Shown here piece after piece: positions 24,930-36,670 of a stretch of DNA of 64,000 nt. This stretch comes from Pyrenopolyporus hunteri. Taxonomy: Eukaryota > Ascomycota > Sordariomycetes > Xylariales > Hypoxylaceae. Under the pieces are notes generated by a model. The model saw only the letters and a program-made list of their open reading frames with translations, had not been told where the DNA came from and ran no database searches. Location: positions 868,001 to 932,000 of the forward strand of contig CADCXC010000013.1 in NCBI GenBank assembly GCA_902806595.1. The letters are read 5' to 3'. The position numbers and the translations under genes were made by a program. Position 1 is the stretch's first letter, and each line of letters opens with the position of its first letter.

Positions 24930-27900
24930 TACCATCGTCCTATCATTATTAAGCGCGAGGGTCGAAAATGAGATAGGTCAACCCTCCCCTATTAAATCTC
25001 CCTCAAATTAGATTCGGCTATCGCTGATGCCCGCGCGGCCCCGACCCGTTCTACTGGAATCTCTACCATGGATTCTACCTCGAGATAATGAGGTTATCGT
25101 GGCCCCCCAAACCCGAAGTCTAGGTAGACGGGACCGGCCCAGCATATTAACACGGCTAGAATAAATGATGTTTCTGCCGATCGGCGCGAGAGCGTCAGGG
25201 CATAACAAGATAAAGTTTTTGGATACAGTAATCAAGTGACTTTTCATTTTACCGAGGTCATAACAGGTGTAGGGGAAGGTCGGATCCTCAGGGGTTCCCG
25301 TCCAGCACACGTCAAACCAACCTGAGTGCGGGAATGAGTTTCGACGCGGAAGGCTTCTAGATACTATAGATGTTGTATCTCATTACGCCATTGCACGATG
25401 AAGCTTGGTTTCGGTCATTGCTAGTGTCTTGCTCAACGCAACCACTGACTTTACCTGCCTACCATGCATTTCAGGCGAAAATCCCAAGCCCCTGGCAGCA
25501 CAGCACAAACGCAACACCAACGCGCTATGCGACTGAATGCCACTATGGACCACCCATACGAGTCGCGATCTCAAGCATAAGTCCTCGAATCTCGTAAGGG
25601 GAAGGTTGAGGAGCATTAACTACACCCCACACGCACTGGCTGACAATGGCAAGAATCGTCGCCCCCAAAAAAATCCTCCAACTCTCCTCTTCCACCGTAT
25701 CGACCAGGAAAATAGGTAGTTGTCGAACCACCGTCATCTGCGCGATCCTGCGACCCCTCGACACACAAGATCGGGGACGGCGAAGTCTTGCTCTTGTCAA
25801 ACCCTACCTAGGTAGGTAGCCCTCCCCCTCCCAATTGGCTTGCCACAGCTCCACGTGGGATTGCCCTCTGCGATCCTACGAGATAAGTCTATGCAATCGA
25901 CCGAACACCTACGTCGCCCGCTTGTACTTGTCATGTACCTATACACCATTCAGCTATCCATCCGAACTGTGTAGTACGACGAGCCCGTGTAACGTAGAAT
26001 GTTCATCTCGTCTGGGTCGATGCGACGGGAACTGCCGGATTATCCTTCGGACGCGCGCCATCATCGCGACCCGCGAAGATAAGGTACCTAGATAAATCAA
26101 AAGGGACGCCAATCCAGGCGACGCCAAAACTCTAACCGCGAGCCTTCTGCTCGAAAACACGATTTGTCTTGTCTGCTAACCGCCTGGCTTTGGTCAAATC
26201 GAACTGAGTGCTTATATGCTGTTGAACTCTCTCAACAAATGCAGTCATGCCATCCACCTCGGATAATGCGTCTCATCGTGAGAGCCGAAATTTCCGTTAT
26301 TCATTTGTCTAGAAGAATCCGTCCGCTCATCCGCTCGTTCCGCGAGTAACTCATCCCCTTTGGGCCTGAGAGGGAAGTCATCTTCAATGAGAGTGTTATA
26401 TATGGTGGTGTTCCGAAGCCCGCGGCGTCCCGTCAATGGTCTCCGTGAACCGTACCATTCCCGGCTGGTATTTCAACTGAACATTGTCAAAGCCAAGGGC
26501 AAAAGAAGCATTGTGTATTACTTATTACAGATAGTGAGATACGAAAGTTGTAGCATTGAAATATTTTTCCAACGGTCGAGTTGTGTAGCAGAGGGCACGG
26601 CATAACGAGATATTAGTGGTACGTACTACGTATAAGCGGTGATCTTCAGGGGATGGGTTCCATGGATTCGACGGGATAACGAATGGCCTGCCGCCTTCTC
26701 TGCGTTAAAATAAATGCCCGTCAAGCATACACACACACATCCCTTGATAGAGGTAGTGCTCTCTCCCAGATCATCGGGACGCCAATCATTCTGTTCAGAT
26801 GGAATTTTCTTACGCCCTTGTTCGTGAACTTCTTAAGCCGGAAATCGACCTTGTCTCACATTTATCCAATGTGTGGCCTCCTGAATACTAACCTTAAAAG
26901 CATCATTATGATGAAATATGCAGCCCGGGAATCGCGTCGGGTGGATCTTCGAAATTGAGTCGGCCTCCATTATTGTGCCCAACTGTAGATGAATATTGCC
27001 CGCTCGAGTACTATGCGTACTACTAGACCGACTTTGGCCTGACGATCTATGTAGGGTTAGCGCACGTGGAGATCGCCGGAAGAGTCCCGCGAACCCCAGA
27101 ACCTCGCTCTCGCTAGTTTCAACCATTCCGATTCCGGCATCGTAAGACTTATAATTGTGAGAGTCCAGGGGGCCCGGGGGGGTTACGAGCTCTGTCAAAA
27201 CGCAAGGCCAAGGAGAAAAATTACATGCATATTACCCGGCTTATCTTACCGCTCGCGCCTCTATCCGCCGTACCAACGGATCTAAAAAGTTGAAGGAGTT
27301 CGTTGTTGACGGCATCGGCCACCCTCGACCACTGTTGCGAGCACATAAGAGCGGGAGCTAATGGTGTCAGAGGTGAAAGCGTTGCGGTAGATCTACTGCA
27401 CTCCAGAGTCGGACGGGGAGATACCTACCTATATAGTAGGTACAGCAAAGCGGACCGGCGGAGTACCTACATTAGACAATTGGAGCATTTGAAGCTCCAG
27501 TGGCTTAGTATCCTAGATAAGTTAGACGCTCCACTCGAGTTTCCTAGTGTGTCGAACCTGTTACCCGTCTCGTTTCCGTCAGGGCGTGTTGGCACTGTCC
27601 AATACTTGAACGAGTTATTGGGACGCCGGCTCGGTGAATGAGGAGTAGCCATTCGTACGATGCCGGGTTCTGCTCTCGAAACCGAACGGTGGCGTGTTCG
27701 TCTGTCTCGAGGAGTCAGGAGTCAAAAATCAAGAGGTTAGGCGTGATGCCCAATTCTTAATGTTAGGAGAGACTCCTACAGTCCATGTATCTCGAAAGGC
27801 CGTACGCGCTCGTCAACGTGTTAGTACGATTTCGCATGCCTGCGAAGTACGGTTCTATTAAGAAATGAAGTTGTCTTCTATACCTTCGTTGTCAAGGTAT

Positions 27901-28837
27901 GAAGTCGTCAATAAGCCTCTCATGTCCTGCCACGCGATGAAGGAGTACGGGGCACGCCATCCGGTTTCCGTCTAAAAACACTGAAGAGGCATCGAGCATC
28001 GTCCCGTGATCTCGACAGTATCCAGTATCCGGGAACCTACCCAGCGGCGTGGGGCAGTGGGACGGACTTCCGGCTTTCAGGAATTCTGTATATGGCTAGC
28101 ACAGGAGTTCGGGCTTTTCGCCAAGGTAGGCGATTCACGGAGACATTTCAGAAGCCGAAGAAGCGAAAGGGGAACTCTCTTCTCGGTTTACTGCCTACAG
28201 GTAGCTAGCAATGCTTCCGGCGGGTTTCTATTATAAGCCAAGGAAGGAAGCCATCGTTAAACGGAGTATGCTGACTATGGTAAACTATACCGCCTATTAC
28301 GACGTAACTCACCGATTTCAATTGGTGAGATACGAGTAATTGCTACGAATCGGAAGGAAGAGGAGGATTGTTCAACATATGTACGCTCTCCCAGGTACAT
28401 GATCCGCGCCTAAGTCTCTTTGAACTATAGAGGCAAAGTTACAGCCAATGGGGTGAATAACGCTGCTCGACTTACATACATAAGTACATACACAGCTATC
28501 ATCATCATCATCTTGACCAACGAATGACGGTCGGTCTAAGCAAGCCCCTCATGAAAGCCGTTGTCTGCCCCGCTCCCAACTGCCAACCCCTCACCCACCC
28601 CTCTGAGAGGGACGGTGAGGTAGCACTCGCGTTCGGCAAACCATAGTGGAAGGATAATTGGGACCTCGCTCGTGGAGATGCATCCGATATTGGAGGCTCT
28701 ACATGGAGGTAGCAATTGTTTCGATCGTGAATGAGCCCGCAGCCAGTAAGATCAATCAACACGATGAGGGATGATAAATCATCATCGAGCGCGGTTGTTC
28801 GAAAGGACCAAGGTCGCCAGCGACGTTCATCCACGTT

Positions 28838-29104
28838 TCACTTCATATACGATATGGCATGTATGCTATCGTCTACAACTTTTACCACCATAAATTTAGG
28901 ATCGCGATGTCCTTTTTTCGGCAACATTAGCCTCACTTCTCCAGTCTCGTGCATACGGTCGCAAGCGAGGCGGACAGTCAGCTTATAGTTTAGGGGAATT
29001 TGGCTAGCATGGAACTGGTCAGGTTTGTTGACGCTATTTTCGGACGGCGTTTGCTGATCGGCACAGCCGCCGTGGAATAGATTGTTGTACACACCTACTT
29101 TCAT
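28838..29104 (-). CDS. Possible small hypothetical protein (88 aa)
   Basis: An ATG-initiated 88-residue frame with ordinary amino-acid composition rather than the low-complexity composition of most intergenic frames: two Cys, several charged residues, and a C-terminal half of alternating hydrophobic and charged residues (KLTVRLACD ... KFMVVKVVDDSIHA). I recognise no domain, signal peptide or membrane segment, and I could not join it to a neighbouring exon. It could be a real small gene, an exon, a decayed fragment, or chance. Low confidence. Confidence 0.18.
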   Translation of the reverse strand: MKVGVYNNLFHGGCADQQTPSENSVNKPDQFHASQIPLNYKLTVRLACDRMHETGEVRLMLPKKGHRDPKFMVVKVVDDSIHAISYMK

Positions 29105-30335
29105 GTTGGGGGGCTAACTTACTACCTATATACGTGACAACATATCTTCGCGTCGCATCTGAATTGGATCTTTGGCTGACTGAGAGCACGCACATTGTCA
29201 GCATTGGCAGTTGGGACAGATACGATGGTAAAGAGATCCTATAAGGGAGTCCATCGTTGCTCGCACTATTTACGGCCTCTTTCGAAAGGACTATAGGATT
29301 CAACACAAGGCACCTCCCACGATGACGTTGACTTAGATACCTAAATCTGCGAGATCGAAAAGAGCTGAGAACAAGTGCCTATTTAGAAGTGTGGCGTAAC
29401 AATATAAGCCAATGACGCCTATATTAGACTCGTTGGGAGGTTGCATCTAAAAAAGATACACAAACATATCTTTGAAAGATAAGAGACTGCCTACATACAT
29501 GTATTCCGGAACACAACATACCTATGTACCAAGGTAAACAAGATGATATTGCTTCCGAGTAAATTGCAAGATGGAAAAAATCTTTTCGTAATAAGCCCTA
29601 AGGGTATCAGGTCTCATAAGTTGGATCTATGCGGAAATGAAGTGGTCAGATCGTGAGATTAGTGATTCATGTTTACAATCCTTGGACATCCGTCGAGTAC
29701 CTGGAATAGTTCTGGGACGGCGGGTAATAATACACACATAACCCTACATACATGCCTACATACCTACATAACCCCTCGGGACCGTGATAAGATAGATGGA
29801 GGGGAAGGAAGATGAAGAATGAATAAATAAATAAATGCATAAAAATAAAAATAAATAGAAAAAAAAATACAAAATAAAAAAGGAGAACATATTCAAATTT
29901 CGATATTCTCTCGGTACGTCCGAACTTGACATGCGTGGATAGTTAGGTATAAATGGGTAATAATAAAAAAACAATCCAGACGGCATCCAGACGGGCATGA
30001 CCCAAAAGAGGCGCATGGCCATCCTTCCAAATATCTTGTATATCCCGCTAATCTGGATTGGGGATGCCTACGAATTACACGTTGCTGCTTTTGCCGGATG
30101 GGAACAAGGAGGCTTTGATTATCTTTGGGTACCGTGAGTTAGGTACATTGTACGGAGCGTCATGTAGCTAATGGTGGCTAAATGGTGACTAATGCTTCTC
30201 TTCGAACCTTTTTTTTCTTTTTGACACGACACGGACGGGGTCACGGGTCACAGATTTTGAACGTGGCACGCCAAGACCAAACTAGAAATGTGGATGGAGA
30301 CACGTCCGGGCTCCCTGTCACGGGCCCCCCTCGGC

Positions 30336-30374
30336 GTACCCAGCAGTACCCAGCAGGCCCCCAGCAGGCCCAGG
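30336..30374. repeat. CCCAGCAG tandem repeat
   Basis: Three imperfect copies of a unit centred on CCCAGCAG (two TACCCAGCAG and one GCCCCCAGCAG), followed by a partial copy. No coding context. Confidence 0.6.
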
Positions 30375-32218
30375 GAGTTATGCCTTCTATGGCCCTTCTT
30401 TCATTCTTTCCATCTTCCTTTCATTCCCCGCCCCCCCCTTTTGTGGCTGGAGACTTGAATTGAAATTTACAGAGAATCTTGGAAACCCGGGCATACATTG
30501 AGCTTATGTACCTAAATTACCAGCAGTCGTATGTACCATAGCATGCACTTCCCCGCCAAAACATCCCACCTGATTTTAATTTTTAATCCTTATTTTCCCC
30601 CTTTGTGTAATGCCAAAACCTTTGAGCTCTTGAAAGTACCTACCTAGGTGACCCCTCTCTCCCAACGTCCATAGAAAAGACGGATGCTCGACAGACGAGC
30701 AATCTACACATGCATATAATTACCTACCTAGTTGCTCGTTAGTCAGTTAGTTATCAACCTGGATATCTTAATGCATACGACTTAAGAATCGCGTTCAATG
30801 CAGAAACTAGCATATAGCATATTAAGCGGTGTGAATAAACCCAAGCCCAACGCGCACACCGCATCGAGTTGCAAGGACCAGAAAGGCCGTTGAACGAAGA
30901 GAGACTACACAATTATCCCAGAAGGTCGAGCGATAGCTGTGCCTAAGTTAGGGTACTCCGAAAAAGAACTGTTTTTATCCCCACCGACAGTCGCATCCCC
31001 GGAAGGCCCTGGTTGCCCTGTGAAGGCTGCTGCAATCCCACCGCCAAGGTACCCGCGAAGCCCTGCATAACACCGCTAATTACAACACCAGAGCACCCAC
31101 CTTCCAGTAACCCGTGCAGCCGGCCCGCGTCCACTCTTTCGACTCGATCGGGCCATATCGACCCCACTATTGTTACGGCGCAACGCGCAACTTACCACTT
31201 TCACCAAAAAAAAGCCACAACCGCCTCACCTACCTAAGGTACAACCCACCACCACCTTTCATCCCCCCTCTCTCCCCCCCCAAACCTACCCACATTCTTT
31301 GTCGCCAATCCGACTGGTCCTTGAACTGATTATCGGTGCTCGTGCTTGGTCCCGCCTGTTAGCATTACCAAGCTAAGCTGTTCATTATTCCCCCTCGGCC
31401 TCGTACCCAGCCGCTTAAATTTTAGCGTGTCGGTACCTACGGGACATGACTTAGGTACCTAGGTAAGTTTACGCGGTATAGCAGACAGGTAGGTACGTAC
31501 TGTTCGTCTTTTTTTATGTATTCCTTTTTTTTTTTTTGTTTCGTTCAATCAGGTGGGGTCTCTGCCTCCAAGATTCCCAATTCCAACCAACTGTCCCTCC
31601 CCCCTCCCTGCTGCACTAGCCACTTTTGCACAGCACAACGCAGCGCTGCACAGAATGAGGACCTTCCGCCCAGCGCATCCAATTTTCCCTCCCTCATTTT
31701 GACCCGGCATTGTCCCTCCTCGCACCTCATCCTTTCCCCCCCCCTCCTTCAAAAATTCCTTAACTTCACATTTTCCTCTCCTTTAAACTCCATCACCCCT
31801 CGAACCCCTCCTTGACTTTTGACGGTCGTACCCTGCGCATCGTCGATTTATTTACCTGCGTCGTCAGAATTTAAGACGACCGCATCATCTCGGACCACGT
31901 TCTGTGCTTCGAGATCAATCCCTCCACCCGGCCCAGGCCGCACCCTTTTATTACAATACCCATTCCATGATCCCTATACCGATACAAATGACCAACTACC
32001 ATCAGTCCAGTCAAGAAGACACACTTTAAGTCCCACGGGAGCGCGCGTGCGAGCGAGGAGCCAGGCGATTTCAACGATCGGCCTGTGAAGGGTTAGGAAC
32101 CACCGCAGTTTTTCGGAGTGTCGACCGCAATCGTTGTTTACACGCGAGAGAAGACCATTGACTTGGGAACACTTTTCAACATAACCATCGCCGTCCAACG
32201 CGACAAACAATATTCAAG

Positions 32219-34948
32219 ATGCCTGGCGCAAGCGTGGCCGTCCTCCCCACCTCCGCCTCGTCGACTCCGGTCCCCCGAAAGACCTCACTCGCGCAGCCGG
32301 AGAGGAAATACAAATGCCAGTTCTGCAACAGAGCATTTAGTAGAAGCGAACATCGCAGCAGACACGAGCGATCGCGTACGTGGCACAAATCCTTTCTTCA
32401 TCCCTCCCTCCCCTAATTTCTTTCAACATCCCGAGCCCCTCCTTCCTACGCACATCCCTCGCTCTCGTCGCGAATTGACTACCCCTCAACACCACGGATC
32501 AATCCGGTTCCGCGCGATTCATTCATCCCATCTGCCTCAAGCTCTGAAGACTAACCCGATAATCTGTAGATACCAAGGAGCGCCCTTTCAAATGTATGAA
32601 GTGTAGAAGTACCTTTGTGCGACGCGATCTCCTTCTCCGCCACGATCGAACCGTGCATGCTAAAGATGGAGGCGTGCCTCTTCACAGCGATGGAAAGCGT
32701 CGCGCTGGTGCCGGTGTCTCCAAGGCACGATCTGTCGGTGGTCCTTCTAAGACGTCCATTGCTATCGATACCTCGACCCTTAGTGAGCAAATTGAGGCTA
32801 GTAGTGAAGGTGCATTTGATGTTGAACACGCCGCCATGTTGGTCGCCGACCTCCACCACAAGGCCATGATGCGCGATAGTGGAAGCCCATATGAATCTGG
32901 CCCCTCAATTGCATACCCTCAAAACAACACTCCGATGATGGATCCTGCCGTGACCTATCCTCCCAGTGCTGTTCCTCTGCCTCACAACGTGCCGTGGGAT
33001 GCATTCATGCCCCAGTCGACAATGGATGCCAAAGCGCAGCCCGTCGCGTCAAACACATCAGGTTCATTCGAGTCGCAACAAACTTTTGCTAATGTGAGTG
33101 CCGCTGAGGCTCAATCCAACCTCTCGCCCTCATCCCCTGGTCCAAATTACAACAATCCCGTGCCTGAGTCGCAGTCCGTGGTAAACCCACCACCTTCGAA
33201 CCCCGGCCCAGCGGCCCTGAGCGTACCTCCCACACATATATTTATGAGCGTATACACTAACCCGGCCCAGACCTCCGGGGGTTTCAACATTCCTCGAGTC
33301 AACAGCGATGAAGAGCGAAACATGATTTTAGACAATATCCGCGCGCACGATACCGAACACGCGATCCCTGAAGGTTTCCGCGTTCCGAACTTGTCTTCGC
33401 TGAACCGATATCTTTCGACTTATTTCACGCTCTTCCACCATCATCTGCCATTTTTGCACCCTGCATCGTTCAATGCCACTCAAGTATCTCCTGCGTTATT
33501 GCTTGCGGTTCTGTCCATTGGTGCCCTGTATGCCTTCGACCAAGATCAGGCCTACCTACTCCACATTGGATCCAAGGTTCTAGTCAACCAGTTCTTGCAG
33601 AACAAGGAGAACTTCAGCTCCCGAAAGTGCCCTCTGTGGACGATGCAGAGCTCTCTCCTTAACATGATCTTCGCCAGCTGGAGTGGAGATCCGAAGGGGT
33701 TAGAATGGGCTTGTTCCATCAAGAGTCTCCTGGCTAATATGGTGGCCGGTAATCGCTACGAGCTGAAGCTCCGACAAGATGGTCGCGAGGGTGCGCAGCC
33801 TAAGCGAGATGAATGGATCGAAGATGAAGGCTGCCGCCGCACGTACTATGCCGTCTATATCTTCTTCGGACTACTTACGCTGACGTACAACCACACTCCT
33901 GCTATTAGTTTCAACGAATTTGAGGACCTTCAGCTCCCGTCCTCGGAAGCGCTGTGGAACTCTAAGGTTACAGACGAAGCTACCTGGCAAGAGCAGTTAA
34001 AAGCATCTCCTGCGATCACGTTCATGGTTGCCCACGAAAACCTCTTTCAAGGGGAGAAGCTCAAGTATAGCGCCTTTGCCACACGTGTTATGATTAATGC
34101 TTTATTCCTTGAAGTATGGTATCACAAGCGTAGCCCCGAGGCTCTGCAAGACGTGGTGACTGAGTACAAGCTTCGAATGGCTTTGGAGACGTGGGAGAAA
34201 TCCCTCGATCTCTGCGAGCCTGAAGCTGACATGGTTCCCCTCAGCGCGCCTCACAAGGGCCACCCGCTGATCTTCAATGCCAAGGCGATGTATCGTAACG
34301 CGCGTGCGCGTCTGGAAGTCGACCTGAAGACCGTTCAAGAAGCTCTCCGCTACCATGATCACTACGAAGTTGCCGCCGCCATGTCGAGTGCACGCGACAG
34401 GGTCAAGCGCTCGAGCGAGATGATCAAAGTAATTGAGGAGTGCTACAACTGCATCGAAACGGCCGTCCGCCAGGGCGTGCGCTGGGTCGCTCGGACCTCT
34501 CCGACCAACTGGAGCATCGAGCACCCTCTTTGCGGCATGGATCTCATGATCACCCTCACTCTCTGGCTATATCGTCTGGAACATGACGAGGAAGCCGCTT
34601 CGGAGGAGGAGATGGCCATGTACTTGAAGGTTCGGATGCTGTTCGACAAGGACGCAGAAGGCGCCATGAATTCGCAGCAGCTGAGCTCGACCGTGGCTCA
34701 CCTATGGGGCTCCATGCTCGACGAGGTGGTCGTCTGGGGGTAAGTTCATAATAAACCTAAATATGCACATATTTAACCAGGTCAGCGGCTAACTTTTCTG
34801 TGTCTGCAGTATTACCAGACTAATGGGCGAAGCTTTCCGACTTCACTCTCAAGCCCTCATCGGCTACGTGGATGATGTTGAAGCATCTTCCAACGTCTCG
34901 ACGCCCTCTATGATCTCGCAAGGGGGCGACGAGGAGAGTGTGTATTAA
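32219..34948 (+). CDS. C2H2 zinc-finger / fungal_trans domain transcription factor
   Basis: Three exons: 32219-32375, 32570-34739 and 34810-34948, giving 821 residues; introns are 194 and 70 nt. Two adjacent C2H2 fingers lie at the N-terminus. Finger 1 uses Cys33, Cys36, His49 and His53; finger 2 uses Cys61, Cys64, His77 and His82. The linker is TKERPFK. The first intron interrupts the codon of His53, so splicing is needed to complete finger 1. A low-complexity Pro/Ser/Asn region (about 150-290) follows. A fungal transcription-factor homology domain comes next (about 330-600, from LSSLNRYLSTYFTLFHHHLPFLHP), the regulatory middle region usually found with Zn2Cys6 fingers and here with C2H2 fingers. 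Expected role: nuclear, sequence-specific transcription control; target genes unknown. The leader is long and pyrimidine-rich. Family sure; no specific orthologue named. Confidence 0.92.
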
Positions 34949-36670
34949 GATAATTCTTATGAGACCCACGATTTTCTTTGTTTTTCGTCCGATAATAAGG
35001 GGCGGGATGGTGGGGGAGAGAAGTCTGCGCGGCACACATATACCTCCTCCGTTCGTGCCTTTTTTGTTTTTTGTTTCTCGATTCTGGACCGGACAGGCGC
35101 GGGGGGTGTTATGATTCAGGAACTTGTTACCTCTACTTAGTATTTGCATCCGACATCTGCATCTGACGTCACTGGTCGATAGGGACCCGGAATTGGTAAT
35201 GGGTTCTCACGGTGACGTGGCGGAAAGGGGGAAGGGGAAACCTCAGCGCAACGAGCGCGATATAATGTGTGATGCAGTTGGGTGGCTGGACCATTTGAGA
35301 TAGCTTCCTTTCCCCTCTGTTCTATTAGCTACGGCGCTCTTACTTTTTTAATGCTGCTGTTAGTATTTTTTTTCTCCTTTTCCTCCCAAAGTTTTGACTT
35401 TTCTCCCTCTTCATATCTCTCTCTGCCTATCGTTGTCGTCGTCGCTGTCGTCGTCAGATACCTTGTTCTACATAACCGGCAGCCATCTTGTCTTCGCCAC
35501 TCTCATTGTACTCTTCAATTGTTTGGCTTCCGTTTTCCGTTTCTCTTTCTGTTCTCGTTTGGTTCGTTTTTTCCTATCCGTTCGCTTTTCCCTTTACCTT
35601 CCTCGTCTTGTCATGTAATAGAGCTGGCAACCGAGTATCTCAGGATGGAAACTTGAGTCTGGCAAGTCGCAAAACACAGCGCATAAACAGATTGATTAAT
35701 CTTTTTTTTTTTCGGTGCGATCGGAAGTGGTCTCGTCGGATTATAGATAACTGCAACACGCGTCGAAGTTCAATATATCACTTCTCCCCACCGCCTGATT
35801 CTGTTGTTGCATTAACTGACTACGTGCCTACATAACTGGTACCTACCTATTGTGACACCTCACTTCGCATGATAACTACCTTACTTACATGTACATGTAG
35901 TTATCAGGTACCTATCGCGACCTATCACGCGCCCCATCTCACCCAAGATAAAGGCAGGCTTGTATGATCCGATTTGCCAGCCACGACTTGGCCGCCACGG
36001 CCACCCCTTCCCTATCTTACGTTACTGCAGGCACCCGTACCCCAGTCCGACTCCTTTCCCCAGCCGTTGGACCCTCGAGATATTCGGAAAGCGGAAAGCG
36101 GAAATTGGAGATAAACCCAATGTACTCTCTTGCAGATTTTTCGAGGCAAGCCCTTGCTTCACGTAAGGGGGGCTACTTACACACATAGATGTAGGTAGTT
36201 GCCCAGTCGTTCCCTATCGCTTGGCCAAATGCTCTTACCAACCAACATGTATGTAGGCAGGTACTTAACGCACCGATTCAATTGTTACCTCTTATAGGTA
36301 CTACCTAGGTATTAGAGTACTTTAAGTTCGACCGGCGACTGCTTCTCACCCTACATGTACCCGATAATGCCGGGGCGTCCTTAGCTTTGCATAGCATCTT
36401 TCTCTCCCTCCCTCCCTTCGAGGCTAGACGGTGCTCTCACAGCCGCTCGCTCATTTTGCTTTTGGTGTATCGTCTCACATGAAACCCACGTTTCAATTCG
36501 TAATATACACTCGTTCTTGTCTTTGCTCTTTCGCCCTCTGTGTAACTACCTAATTATACCCAACGCGTCGAATGCGAAATCGCTCGTTCTACCCATCGCG
36601 CCGGCGCGCTGCTCAGGCTACGGCCACCTCTCTACCACCACTCATGCGTCCTCGAATGTCCCGCCACGCG
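34949..36670. other. Intergenic region, C2H2 regulator to GH16
   Basis: 1.7 kb. A CRE palindrome TGACGTCA lies at 35164-35171. A strongly pyrimidine-rich tract (35300-35620) produces long spurious hydrophobic frames on the plus strand. The GH16 promoter lies toward the right, with TACATGTA/TACC motifs. No gene supported. Confidence 0.55.

Larger units (their letters stand above)
24932..32218. other. Gene-poor region up to the C2H2 regulator
   Basis: About 7.3 kb without a supportable gene. Notable contents: short orphan frames at 25008-25310 (-), 26833-27198 (-), 27303-27641 (+) and 28838-29104 (-); an A-rich AAAT-type stretch (about 29820-29882); a 10-11-bp repeat (30336-30374); and pyrimidine-rich sequence (31240-31820) that is probably the promoter and 5' leader of the gene at 32219. 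Confidence 0.5.

Noticed and set aside
35282..35656. 124-codon hydrophobic plus-strand frame
   Set aside because: Lies in a pyrimidine-rich tract downstream of the C2H2 gene; translation is a Phe/Ser/Leu run typical of CT-rich DNA.
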